Shown piece after piece: positions 13,101 through 29,400 of a DNA stretch of 64,000 bases. Source of the DNA: Agelaius tricolor. Taxonomy: Eukaryota > Chordata > Aves > Passeriformes > Icteridae. Where the stretch lies: the NCBI GenBank assembly GCA_023055355.1, contig JALJCS010000002.1:79751001-79815000 (forward strand). The letters run 5' to 3'. The position numbers were made by a program, and so were the translations under genes. The notes under the pieces were generated by a model. That model had not been told where the DNA came from, ran no database searches, and saw nothing but the letters and a program-made list of their open reading frames with translations. Position 1 is the first letter of the stretch; every line of letters begins with the position of its first letter.

Positions 13101-14612
13101 TGAGCACCTACAGTGCTGAGCTCAGGGATGAATGGCCTTTTGGGATGGTTTGTCTCTTTGGGGGCAGGATGGGTGGTGGCCGTGGTGAGCACCCTGCAGG
13201 CCATGCAGGGGAGGTTCCTGTGCTGCAGCTGTGCTGCTCAGCAGAACGAGAAGCTGCCCTGGTTTTGTAAAGCAGCTCCTCAGCTGTGTGGACACTGCCT
13301 GGTGAGGAGCTGCCAGGCTTGGGCAAACATCATCACAACTGTCTGCATTGTTTACACACGAGGATTTTGGGCAGCCAGGCTCATCCCATGCCAGGGGTGA
13401 GAGGGAAGCACTGGGGGAGGCTGAGTCATGCCCTGTCTCTTGGGCTGCTCTCATTGAGGGGAGCAATGAGTTGCTGCTCCTGGCTTTGGGTGCCCCCAGC
13501 CCTCTGGCTGCAGCAGCAGGGGAGTGTTATGGGGAGCTGCTCTTGTACTTTCCACTTGGCATCTTATGCTGACCAGTTCTGGGGACACAAGAGAGGACTA
13601 GGATGCCTATTTGCTTCTACCTGTTCTTAGAGTTTCATTTACTTATGAATTGCCTCTGGAATTTCTATCTGTTTCCACTGATTTTATATGGCACTGAAGA
13701 GGTTAGCTTAGACTAGATGCCTTATTTTTAAAGTCAAATTATATTAATTCTTACTTAAAAGCTTAACATTTCTATTCTGGGAAAAGCAAACACACAAAAG
13801 GTTTTCACTCCTTAACCTGCAAGTAAATCTATAACATCATTGGGACTCAGCATGCATTTAAAGGTTCATTAGTGCCTTAATAACTAAAATGATACTGAAC
13901 CATTTTAGCAATTATGACACAACCGTGCATGAATAGAATATTTTTCACTGCTCTGTGGTGTATGCTGCAGTGCTCTTGCAAAGTAAACCTGCAAATACTT
14001 GCTGCTTAGCCTTTCTAATCTCTGAAATTTCTAATTAGTTCAATCAGGGACTTTTCTGTTTACTTGAACTGGCTTTGATTTGAACAGTAGTTAAGATAAC
14101 ATTATGCAAATTCATGGCAGATGCGCAGAAAATTATTTTTCTGCTGTTAATATATTTGTCCAACCCCTTTCCTCCAATTCCTAAAAAAGATCTCTTTTCT
14201 TTTAAACATTACTTTCACCTTCCCAGCCCCACAGACACACTTGAAAGGAGTGAGAAAATTCACTTTTAGCTAGGGAAATAATTTCTTATTCCCTACCCTT
14301 CAAAACATCTGAAATACTGGTCTGGCAGCTCCCTTTAAGAATTCCCTGAGATGGAGCCCTCCTGCTCAAAGCTGTACACAGATAAGTGGAAACTCCTGGA
14401 ATCTGGTTGTCAGGGACCTGTGCTGTTTCTGAAGTTGCAGCAGGAATGTTGCATCATGAAAAGAAATGTTATCTCCTTTTAAGAGGTAGAAAAAATGCCT
14501 AAATACTGATTTAGCAATAAAAAAGGATAGGTCAGAAACCTCTTCATATGATTTTAGGTAGGTGGTCTTCATGGATTTATATTCAGTTCATACTTGTACT
14601 ACTTAGAAAAGA
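10139..14612. other. Intergenic DNA with a GC-richer patch, no gene recognised
   Basis: Mostly AT-rich unique-looking sequence. A short TTTC tandem run lies near 12215-12230. From about 13070 to 13600 the sequence is clearly GC-richer and gives overlapping open frames on both strands of up to 114 codons. Their composition is rich in Leu, Ser, Cys and Trp, with no recognisable domain, as expected from GC-rich noncoding DNA. A short direct repeat of GGTGGTCTGTCCAG occurs at about 10320 and 10360. Confidence 0.5.
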
Positions 14613-15300
14613 TTTCACAGAATCACAGAATGTGCTGAGTTGTAAAGGACCCTCAAGGGCCATCCTGGCCCTGCCCAGGACATCCCCAAGGGTCACACCA
14701 TGTGCCTGAGAGTGTTGTCCAAATGGTTCTTGAAGTGCCAGGCTTGGTGCTGTGACCACTGTCCTGGGGAGCCTGTTCCAGTGCTCACCGTCCTCTGTGT
14801 GAAGAACTTTTGCTTTAATATTCAGCATAAACCTGCTCTGACACAGCTTCAGGCCATGCCCTCAGGTTCTGTCACTGTCACCACAGAGATCAGTGCCTGC
14901 CACCTCTCCCCACTCTGCTCCCCTCATGAGGAAGTTGTAACTGCGGTGAGGTCTCTCCTCAGTCTCCTCTTTTCCAGGCTGAGCAGACCAAGTGACCTCA
15001 CCCACTCCTCATTGGCTTCCCCTCAAGGCCCTTCATCATCCTCACTGTCCTCATGTGGGCATTCTCTAATAGTTTAATGTCTTTCTCATATTGTGGCACC
15101 CAAAACTGCCCCCAGCACTCGAGGTGAGGCTGTCCCAGAGCAGAGCAGAGCAGGACAATCCCCTGCCTTGCCCAGCTGCTGATGCTGGGCCTGATGCCCC
15201 CAGGACAGGGTTGGCCCTCCTGGCTGCCAGGGCACTGCTGGCTCATGTTCCACTTGCCATTGACCAGGACCCCCAGCTCCCTTTCTGTGGCTCTGCTTTC
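14613..15300 (-). mobile_element. CR1 LINE 3' region, antisense
   Basis: The element starts at its 3' tail, TCACAGAATCACAGAA (14615-14630), the reverse complement of the CR1 terminal repeat. It continues through the 3' UTR (GAGCCTGTTCCAGTGCTCAC; GAGGTCTCTCCTCAGTCTCC) into the end of the reverse-transcriptase reading frame. There the minus-strand translation shows a CR1-like stretch (HLECWGQFWVPQYEKDI) around 15080-15130. The upstream part is frameshifted and fades out near 15300. The element is 5'-truncated, as most genomic CR1 copies are, and has no functional protein. Confidence 0.9.
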
Positions 15301-18300
15301 CTCCTCTCATCCTCCTCTCATCTGTCCATCCATGGTTGCCATTCAATGGGAATTAATGCTCAACTATTGCTATTAATTGGATACCTTAATTCTTTAGCCA
15401 TTTTTTGAATCAATTTCCATGTGTCTGGGTAATGAAATGTCATTCTGCCAACCAAAGCAGTTGTTACACTGCAATGCAGTGGAGGAAAAATATAATGTGC
15501 TGGTGTAAGGAAAATTTGTCTGGCTTCACCTTCCTCTTCACTCAAAGTTCTGAAAATATTACACAACCGTTCCAATAAAGCTCCAGTATTATGAAGCAGA
15601 TACGATACCTCCAGAGGTGTTCTCATTCTCGTGTTAGAAGCATTAATGTAATAGCTGGAAATCCTGGAAAAAGAAAAATAATTGAACTTGGATGTCAGCA
15701 TACTTTTCTTCTATTGCATGTCTCCTCTATGCAAATGTGTGTTTTCAAAAACTGTTTCTTGTTCACTACAGGAAATGCATCTGCAAGACAATCTTGTCCC
15801 CTGATTTTTTTTTTTGCAAGAGTCCTGAGCAGATTCTTTCTTGATGTCTTTCCTTTTTTAAAAAATAGCTTTCTAGTGCAACAGAAGCATTCATGGAAAA
15901 CATCTGCTTTCCCTCAAAGCCTGTATTTTTGTCATGAAATTAAATCCACACTCAAAGCCCCCTTAATCCAGAACTCCAAACTTCATCTGATTTATGCTGG
16001 CATATATTTACATAGAGTTGGTGTGCATAGGTTTAAGACACTGCGTAAGCACTCAACATTAACATGTCCCATGGAGCTACCAGCCTCATTCCTGTTTATT
16101 CATGATATATGGGAATGAGGCATCCTTGCTTCTGCAGCTTCTGTCATTACAGACCTCAGTTGCTGCTTTCTGCCATATCTCCTTGTTATTTTCTTGCTGT
16201 CATCTGTAGGCAGCAGTCCATCCATCACCCTTGCTTTGATGGTTGCCAGAGCCCTTGCACCACACTGCCAGTTTGACATCCTGGGACTGGAATAACTTTC
16301 CCATTGCAGTGGGGGTTTCTAGCAGCTCAAGTGCCAATGAGACAGGCTATTCCTTGCCAATGATAAGCATGCAGATGAAAACCTTCTATCTTTCCTGGGT
16401 TTACATTTGTTTGTTTGTTTTATTTCTGTCTGTTTTGATTTGTGGGCTTGGTCATTCTGATTTCTCTCCTATGCTCATGTTGCTGTTGTGACACAATCTT
16501 TTATCCAGGATAAAATGTCTTTTGGAAGAAGTGAACATGATTTTACTTGCTCTGGTTGACCACAGTTAGCAGGAGTGCATCATGATGTCTGTATTAGGTC
16601 TGATTTCTCAGTAAATGCCAATAAAATGGCGCTGGGAATGCTAACTCTCCTCAATTTTCCTTGGTTTGCACCAAAGCAGTTTTAAACAGCATGTTTAAAC
16701 AAAATGTTTGCCTTCATCCTTTCCCATGTAAGCCTCACACATACACATACACCTGTATGTATAAAAGTATTGAATTATGTACATGAAGCAGGATAAAGCT
16801 AGTCAGAGTCAAGGCATGAATGGACTGACATGGAAGTAACCATGCTACATCCCCTGAAATTGTTCAGCTTTGGAAGTGGCTGTGTGTCCTTCCCTGCATT
16901 GCTGGGAATCCCTCAGTGAAGGAATGCTGTGAACACCAACTCTCTACCATGGCTGTACAGTTTGGGACATGCAAGCAGACTCCAAGGGTTTCCATTGTAA
17001 TCACTCCCAGTCAATTAGTACATTTATGTCTTTCATTACATTCTTTCATTTAAAATTTAAAAAAAATCCCAAGCAACAAAAACTAACATCAGAGAAATTT
17101 TCTGAAGTTTTATTTTGGTATAGAATGTGTTCTTTTTATAATTCTTCCCAACACATATTTGAGATTTTGAAAGTCTTATCTTGAACAGCTTTTTTTTGGT
17201 ACTCAGAGACTTATACTATTAAATTGCTTAATTGGTCAGTCCCACAGCCTGGTCATAAACGTCCTAGAACATAGGATCTTGTAAAAGATCTGTTTCAAGA
17301 GCTTCTTCCCTTGTTGTGTATTTGTTGTATTTTTCATTGATGTAATCCAGGACCTCTCAGGCAACAAAATGTTCCTTTTTTGATGTTAGGAGAATGATGT
17401 TGCCACATAGAGTTTGCATATTCCCTACTGTAGCAGAGGTTTTCCTGATGCTGTCAGCATGATGCACACACACCAACAAGGAGATTTGCCATTTTTCTTT
17501 TTTCAGAGGAACCAGCTAATGCGTGCAAAAGGTGAAGAAGCTTGAACATGTGCTCAGACATGATAAAAATAAAATTATATTGGGATAATTTGCTTTCTAT
17601 TTTGTTATCAAAAATTATAAGACATAAGGAGACAGTCACTCTCCTTGTAATTATAATTAATGGGCAGCATCATCACTAGTAGAGCAAATACCTGCTCAGT
17701 TTATAGTTTTCCAGGTACACCTGCAAATGGAAAGGCAGGCCCTCCAAGTAATAGAAAGTGTGAAGGAAACTAATAAGTGGCTTCTGCACAATCTTGTAGA
17801 CAGTATTTGACACAGCAGAAAGATGAAATAGTCTCCAGAACTGGAGAAAAAGTATTTTGGAGAAGAGATTCAATTCAAATGTTGAAAGTTGCTGAATTAT
17901 ACAAAGTTCCAATGAGCACAATTTGATGCAACCCTCAGAAAGGAAAATTACACATAATATCTCCATGGCAGAAAGTGCACCAGAAAATAGAGGGAAAACT
18001 GCACTTCATTACTGGAAAAATGAGCTGGCTTTTATTCCTGAAGACATTCAATTCCTGACCTGCCAGTACATGGTCTGGCTGCACCCATGGCATCCATGTC
18101 AGGAATTTGTCCATTCCTCTCAGAAAGTTTATGACTAATTCTGCCATTCCTTCAATGGTCAGGTAAATTCCAATTTTGGTAAATATGTGTCATTCAAACA
18201 TATGAAATTGACATACAAAAAAAAGGTAGCAATGAATTTATTCATGAATATCCAGAATCATAGCTGTCAGTCTGCAGTAAACATAAATGTCAGTCTCTTC

Positions 18301-19370
18301 CAGTCCTCATTTTAATCTGGTGTGTCCAGTATTAGTTTAATCATCAGCTGTTTTGTGAGGAAGATTTAAAGGCATGCAAAACACTCCCAAAGGGAAGTGT
18401 TACACAGCCCTGGGGCAGGGATCTGTACAGGTGCAAAGGGGAGGAGCAGGGACAGAAGGAATGAGATGAGGCACCTTCTCCACCACAGCAGAACTGGCCA
18501 CTCATCCTGGTCTGGCTCTGTGTGTGAGCAGAGCTGCCTGACTACCAGAAGAAGGAAACTGCAAGAAGAGAGAAGAAATCAATTCAGAAGAAGGGAAATG
18601 GGTCTCTCCTATGCAATTGCCAGATTCTTTCTGATGTAGTTTTTACATTAAATGCCCCATGGGCCAAGGATTCTGCCAGCTTGGAAGAGAAATTGCTCTC
18701 AGAAGAACCAAAGGGACAGAAGGGTTACACCTTTTGTCAAAGAAGACAAGGAGACTTTATTATTGACTATCCCCAAAGTCGTGCTGGAGTTACAAATAGT
18801 GAGACTGGCTTGAAACTCACATAACTGAATGAAAGGTTAGATTTATTATATTTACTATCTGATTTCTGAGCGTGCAGTAAGAAGCATTCGTTACATTCTT
18901 AAATTTTCTGACGACCATTAGGAATTGACCTTGTGGCTGCCCTTTTTTCTCTTAACAAAATGGGCTGAGATTGGCACTGAGTCACCTATTTCCAGAGATA
19001 GACCATAAACTATTGCAAGAATCAATGAGATGCTGACAGTTGTCAGCACCAGGTATGCTAAAAAGTGGCAGTAATCTGACTCTGGCTTTGCAGAAATAAT
19101 ATGAAGTGCAATTTCAAAGCAAATAGGACTGGGACCATGCAAGGTTTCTGTCAGATTCATGTTCTCGTTTCCCTGTGGGTCTCTCCCTCTACCCAGTTGG
19201 CTACATTTCTTTTCTACTGGTCACAGGAGTTTTAGAACCATTTGATAAAGAATATTTTCCTTTATCAGCAAGTTTTTCTTGCCAGGTGATTTTTGCTGAG
19301 GAATTTTTGCAGTTTAAAGGTTTTTCTGTGTCTACAGAAGTTATCTTGCGGAGGCAGACATTTTGTTTCA
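15301..19370. other. Intergenic DNA, nothing recognised
   Basis: A 175-codon open frame at 15591-16118 on the plus strand is the longest here, but its product has no recognisable domain and no conserved composition. Codon use looks like read-through of noncoding AT-rich DNA. No transposon boundary, RNA gene or exon chain was seen. A small perfect palindrome, GCTGACAGTTGTCAGC, lies near 19030. Confidence 0.5.
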
Positions 19371-19799
19371 TGTGAGCACTACTGTCACCATGATATTTTC
19401 TGAAAAATCCTCTTTGCCCAGGATTTTCTCCTGGGAAGCTGAGAAGCCTCAGAGAGGAATGAAAACAATAATTATCTGATTGCTGCTTCTGTGTTTTCTG
19501 CTTTGGAATGTGGCTTGGACATTGTTTACCAACAGGTGAAAATTTGATTGGTTCCATGTGAATTGTTTTTTTCTTAATGGCCAATCATGGTCCAGCTGTG
19601 TCGAGGCTCTGAGGAGTCACAGGTTTTTATTATTCATTCTTTTCTCGCCTTCTGATGTATCCTTTCTCTTTCTTTAGTATAGTTTTAGAATATCATTTCT
19701 TTAATATAATATCATAAAATAATAAATCGACCTTCTAAAAACTTGGAGACAGATTCTCCTCTGTCACCTTGTCCTGGGGACCCTCACAAACACCACACA
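19371..19799 (+). mobile_element. Solo LTR of a passerine endogenous retrovirus
   Basis: The segment starts TGTGAGCACTACTGTCACCA and ends ...ACAAACACCACACA, giving TG...CA termini. Diagnostic parts are AATCCTCTTTGCCCAGGATT, GAAGCTGAGAAGCCTCAGAG, the GGCCAATCATGGTCCAGCTG block, and an AT-rich stretch with AATAAA at 19721-19726 followed by ACTTGGAGACAGATTCTCCT. I recognise this as an LTR family abundant in songbirds, from memory. No internal retroviral sequence is attached on either side, so it is solo. I could not see a convincing target-site duplication. Confidence 0.8.
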
Positions 19800-23704
<3,905 letters not shown>

Positions 23705-23727
23705 GGGGGGGGGGGGGGGGGGGGGGG
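23705..23727 (+). repeat. Poly-G homopolymer, 23 nt
   Basis: An uninterrupted run of 23 G sits directly 5' of the CR1 element that begins near 23735. Such long G runs are rare in vertebrate DNA, can form quadruplexes and are prone to length errors in sequencing, so the true length is uncertain. Confidence 0.95.
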
Positions 23728-23734
23728 AACATGG

Positions 23735-25400
23735 TGACAAAGGATGGGGGAAAGGCTGAGTTATTTAATGTTTTCTTTGTTTCAGTCTTTAATTGTAAGA
23801 ACAGGTGTTCTCCAGGTATGCAGATGCCTGAGGTGGAAGACAGAGAAGATGCCATATTCCAAGGTGAAATGGCCAGTGACCTGTCACACCATCTAGACAC
23901 ACACAGGTCCATGGGGCTGGATGGGATTCACCTGAGGGTACCAAAGGAGGTGGCAGAAGAGCTCCCAAAGCCACTCTCCATCATTTATTATCCATCCTGC
24001 CTAACTGGGGAGGTCCTGGTTGAGGCTGACTGGAAGTTAGCAAAAGTGACACCCATCTATAGGAAGGGTGAGAAGGAGGATTCAGGGAACAACAGGCTGT
24101 CTGACCTTGCTGCTGGGAAAGGCTGTGGAGCAGATTGTTCAGAGTGCCATCACACAGCACATGCAGGACAACCAGGGGATCAGTCAGCATGGGCTTGGAA
24201 AGGCAGGTCCTGCTTGTCCAACCTGATCTCCTTCTATAATAAGGGCCCTCCTGCTGGATCAGGGAAAGGCTGTGGATGTGTTTAGATGGACCAGTAAAGC
24301 CTTTGACACCATTTCCCACAACATTACCCTGGAGAAAATGGAAGCTCATAACTTGGACAGGTGAACAGTTTGCTGGGTAAAAACTGGCTGGATGGCTGGG
24401 CCCCCAGAGTGGTGGGGAATGGAGATAAATTCAGTTGGCAGCTGGGCCCTGAATGTTCCCAGGGCTCAGTACTGGGGCCAGTTCTGCTCAGGATTTTATC
24501 AGAGATATGAATGAGGAGATGGGAATGCCATTTCAGAAAGTTTGCAGCCAACACCAAGTTTGGTCGGAGTGTTGAGATCTGCCCAAGGGTGGGAAAGTCC
24601 AAAGGGATCTGGACAGGCTGGATTGATGGGAAAAGGCCATTGGTATCAAGTTCAGCAAAGGGAAATGCCAGGTCCTGCACTTGGGTCACAGCAACCCCCT
24701 GCAGCCCTGCAGGCTGGGGAACAGTGGCTGGAGAGCTGCCCTTGGGAAAGGACCTGGGGGTGCTGGTCAGCAGTGACTGAACATGAGCCAGTGTGGGCCC
24801 AGGTGGCCAAGAAGGCCAACGGCATCCTGGCCTGGATCAGAAACAGTGTGGCCAGCAGGACCAGGGCAGAGATTTTCTCCCTGTACTCAGCACTGGTGAG
24901 GCTGCACCCCAAATCCTTGGTTCAGTTTTAGACCCTTCACTACAAGAAGGACATTGAGGGGCTGGAGCACGTCTAGAGAAGGGCAACTGAGCTGAGGAGG
25001 GGTCTGGAGCACAAGTCTGCTGAGGAGCAGAGGAAACTGGGGGTGTTTAGTCTGGAGAAAAGGAAGCCCAGGGGAGACTTTATCAATCTGTACATCTCCC
25101 TGAAAGGAAGATGTAGCCGGGTGGGGGTCGGGCTCTTCTCCCAGGTCACAAGGGACAGGAAAGGAGGAAATTGCCTTAAGTTGCTCCAAGGAAAGCTCAG
25201 ATTGGATATTAGGAAAAATTTCTTCATGGAAAGGGTTATCAAACACTGAACAGTCTGCCCAGTTGCCATCCCTGGAGGTATTTAAAAGATATGCAGATGT
25301 AGCTCTTAGGGACATGGTTTAGTGGTGGACTAGGCAGTGATGGGTTAGGGGTTGGACCCAAGGATCTTAAAGGTCTTTTCCAACTGATTCTATGGTTCTG
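23735..25400 (+). mobile_element. CR1 LINE, about 1.7 kb, decayed reverse-transcriptase region
   Basis: Translations in all three plus frames, joined only by family resemblance, follow the CR1 ORF2 reverse transcriptase in order. First comes an early segment with FFVSVFNCKNRC and MGLDGIHLRVPKE, then DWKLAKVTPIYRKG, then KGRSCLSNLISFY (positions 23735-24290). Next comes the active-site region near 24540, and then AQVAKKANGILAWIRNSVAS (near 24800) and a late segment with [14 protein letters not shown]. The element ends with a CR1-type 3' end (CAACTGATTCTATGGTTCTG, 25381-25400). Frameshifts and stops break the frame repeatedly, and the catalytic motif reads FAAN where the family has FADD. It is therefore a dead, 5'-truncated copy. 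Confidence 0.92.
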
Positions 25401-26009
25401 AAGCTGTAACATATAACAGTGACCTTGCATGTAAGTTGATGAAATTGCTAACAGTATTACTGAGAAAAGCCAAAACAGCTTCTTCTGAACAAGCTTCTTC
25501 AGAATCAGCCTTTGCCTTACAAAAACCACCCCCCCTGCATCAGGTCCCCTCTAGTCTTTTCAGTATATTTGTGACTGGAAAAGGCTCTGCCCTCATCTTT
25601 GAAGAGTTTGCTTCAGTTAAGCTTGGAAGAATAAAGATAATGAAACATTCTGTGTGTGTTGTGTCCCCTGAGGGAGAAGGACTGATACTCATAAGAGGAT
25701 TAGAGAAACAACTACAGTGAACTGATGTGGATTAAATTCATCTTTATATTAAACTTTATATTAAGACCCCAATTTCAGCTTCTAATGAGAATTTATAGGT
25801 AAGGTTGATGCTTCTTGGAAGTTTGTACTCCAGACTGAATCATCTTGACCTGTTAAGATCTTAATGCTGGCATGTCCAGGTATAAGACTGAGGAAAGTTT
25901 TGATACAGGTTCCCAAAGCTCCTACTGAAGTGTCATTATTCCTTCATGGCTGATTCCTTTGGTCAAAGTCTTGTTTACAATTATCATTTCATGCCTACAA
26001 GAAAGGCAT
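25401..26009. other. Spacer between two CR1 copies
   Basis: Unique-looking AT-rich DNA. The 94-codon open frame at 25436-25720 has no recognisable domain. Nothing else seen. Confidence 0.5.
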
Positions 26010-26450
26010 TTATAGACTGCAGAAAGTCAATGAACAGAACACCAAAATGGCTGGGGGTTCAAGCACATGACTAGGAAAAAAGGCAGAGAGGGTTGGATTT
26101 CTTTCAACCTGGAGAAGAGATAGCTTAGGGAGATCTTACTGCTATCTGAAACTGCCTAATGGGAGGGTGCAGAGAAGACAAGACTCTTCTCAGAGCTGTG
26201 TGTGGCAGCAGGATCAGAGGGCAACAGACTCAATATGAAATTTGGGAAATTCTTCTTTGATATAGGGAAAACTTTTATTGCATCAGTGATCAAATATTGG
26301 AATAAGTGGCCATGAGAGGAGTGGAATATCCATCCTTGGAGACATCTGGAACACAGCTGGAGCTGAGCAGCCTACTCTAATTAGGCCTGCATTGAACTGT
26401 TGAGCTGGGTGACCTCCACAAGTCCCCTCCAATGTAAATTATTCTGTGGG
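26010..26450 (+). mobile_element. CR1 LINE 3' fragment, sense
   Basis: The sequence follows the CR1 3' end: TTTCAACCTGGAGAAGAGAT, then a diverged GGGAGATCTTACTGCTATCT, CAGAGGGCAACAGACTCAAT, GGAAATTCTTCTTTGATATA, and a final CTCCACAAGTCCCCTCCAAT followed by TTATTCTGTGG. Divergence is higher than in the 23735-25400 copy, suggesting an older insertion. The boundaries are approximate. Confidence 0.8.
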
Positions 26451-29400
26451 TTTAGGAGCCAGGAAAACAAGATGTTTTCCCTGGGTGATTCAAAGGCTTT
26501 TGGTTTCCATACTTGGAGATTCTCTGTTGCTGAAGTGTTGTCAGAGTGCAAATCCCAGGGGAGAGTGGAAAGCCTTGCTCCCAGCTTCTGCTACAGTGGG
26601 CACCAGCATGACCTGCTTGGATCTTCACAGTCCTGGGCAAGACCAGACCACCTTCAGGCAGAAGGAAGGGGCTGATGGGCAGGACCATGGGTGACAGCTA
26701 AATTCAGCATTTGGAGCATAAGAGCTTTGTTCATTTAGCTGTGCTATGCCCCTTGAGAGTTTTTATTCAAGTGGAAGGATAAGATCATTGGAAATCTTGT
26801 AAAATGTTGCATGTTTCAGCTGCAGCTGCTGGTTCGGACTCTTAGGAGGACAAGAGAAAGTGATTAAGGCCATTTGGTATAACTAAAATAAAATAAAAAT
26901 ATATAAATACTCTGATATGACCAAGCCTGCTTCTTTAGAAGTCTGAGGAAAGTAAGTCAAGTAAGATAAACAGAAGTAGATTAGACCTGGGAGCATTTCA
27001 TCTTCCTTTTCCCTAAGAACCAAGTATTACTCTGTTTTTCAGGTTAATCTTGGTCCTTCATCTCATTCCACACTGGCATGCTTGTAGATCAAGGAAATAT
27101 TTATACTGTAGAATAATTCACAGCACTCTTTTTCTTCCTTTATGAACCTACTTCTTTTTTTTTTTTTTTCTTTTCTCCACACTCCCCATACACATTCACC
27201 AACCCACATTGTGCTTGTTACATAAGCTGTCAAGTTATCTGTATAATATTGTGTTAAGGATTTAGCTAGACAAACTAATTCCCTTGGTGTGTAAGATTAG
27301 AACAGCGAGTGTATGTGATGGATTTGTGGACTGAAAACTCATTCCATTTTATTTTGATTATGAAGGCAAGGTTAAATATGAATGATATTAACAGAAATAT
27401 AAGCATGACTCTTGAAAAACTCATGAACTTTAAAATCTCTGCAAACCTGTGTTTGGTGCAGCAATATCACATTAAAATTGACATGTACCTCCTCCATTTT
27501 TTCCCTTAAGCAACTAAAATTGCTAAATGCTTCAGGAATCAGCTTTCTAGCCCAACTTACTTTTGTCAAAGCCAAATCTTCTGGACACCCTCACAAGAAC
27601 AGTTAGTGTGTGCTTTTTGAAAGACTAGAGAGAGCAAGACAAAAGCCCTCACTGATGCTGCAGCTGGGTTTCAATGACACCACTGCCACAGAGACACATT
27701 GAAAGTGTCCCAGGAGTGTCCCAAGCTCTGGAAATGACAAAAACAAATGCTGATGCAAGAGATTGGGCAGCAGCAGTGAGTCTGAAGCTCACTGAAAATG
27801 CTCTCAAGCCCCTGTCTACTCTTTCTGCCTTGGAGCAATCAGAAAACATAAGTCAGGAAGGACAGGCTTAATGTCATGTAATTTATTGCCCACAGCCATC
27901 CCTAGCCCAAAGGCACCCTAAGCATCAAGAGGCCACCAATGTTAGCTATGAATGGGGCAGTATGACAGAGTGAAACACACTTCCCATCCAAGTGTCAGGT
28001 CTGTATAGGACACCAGTGTAATTGAGGCTGCCACATGGTATTTCATGGTGTTTTCAGATGCAGAAACATGTCAGCTGGAGTGGTCTCCTAAGCCCAAATT
28101 CCCCACAAGTCTGCTGATGAACTGACTAAACTTAGAGAAAAGTCTGGATTTGATCTCACTGTAAAAAGTAGATTTTAAATAGACACTTTCACATTGCCAG
28201 AATCAATTCAGTCTGCTGGTTGTTGCTACTTAAGTGACTTTCTGCAGGTATTTACTTCTAAATAGAAAGATACATTTCTCTGTTAGAGAGCAACGTAACC
28301 ACTGACATGGAATTCAAAGCTTCTCCATATTCCACTACAAGAAAAGTGAGCAAAAAAATCCATGCTTATGACCTGTGGTGGCCTATTGCCTTTCTTGTGT
28401 GTGCTCTTGTTAAGGATCAACAGAATGATGAAAAAACATTTAACAGACAAACTGAGACTTGAAGTCTTCTCCTTGCAAAGTCTTTTCCAGGTTTCTGTGG
28501 GAGCTGGACTGCATTTTGCTCTTTAGCTGTTGGAATAAAACACTTTCAACCTAAAAGCCTTTGCACTTTGAACACCTCCAGTCAGAAGAGACAGCAAAGT
28601 TGACACCACCATAGATTTAGATCTGTTACAACTCTTTTTATCACCTGCTTTTGTGGTACAAGGCATTGTTTGCAAACTGGAATTGAACACTGTCAGCCCC
28701 AAAATTTCCTCCCAATATGCCAACTGCTTTTTCTCATTATCTGTGTTCTGTGATGGCAGAGATTTCAGTCCCTGTTACTTGTCAGAGGGGACTGAAATCT
28801 CTGCAGAGGGAGAAAGACATGATGCATACTTCACTGTGGATTTACTGTTATTTCATGTCACAGAGTGATGTGTTCTGAAATACAACCTTTTGGTCCTGGC
28901 TTAAGGGCAGATTCACATGCCTTTATGCTCCAAGTTATGTCTAGGTAAAGCAGCTTTGTTAAACACAGTTTTTTAAGTAGAGAACAAATAATTGGTGACC
29001 ACTGCAGCTGTTCTAGGAAGTGGGGTAGGTGTTGAGCACCAAGGGAGCAAAGCCTGCACTGAAACAACAGCCTCTCTTCTGGCATCAGTAGGTGCAAGTG
29101 ATGGAAGCTCCTTCAAGTTCTGGAACACGCCTGGGAGACACTTATAGCAAGAGACAGCTCTGCCTGACATCTCAGATACTGCAATTACAAGACAGGAAAA
29201 ACTGATTTTCCAGGCTGCTTCTGACTAAACACTAACAGGTAGCTTGACACGTAACTTGAGACTTCAGCATCATCAAAAATGAAGCTACAAAAATGTCACC
29301 TTGAGCAACCAAAGACCTAGAATCTACTGCTCCTCATCAGTATGTTTACTCCCTGTTACTAGCAGTGCTGTGAACTGGTCAAAGCTTAAGAAATATTGAA

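Noticed and set aside
13110..13630. Cluster of overlapping frames of about 114 codons on both strands
   Set aside because: They coincide with a GC-rich patch that lowers stop-codon frequency; overlapping frames on both strands argue against any one being real.
15591..16118. 175-codon plus-strand open frame
   Set aside because: No recognisable domain, biased composition typical of AT-rich noncoding DNA, no splice or promoter context.
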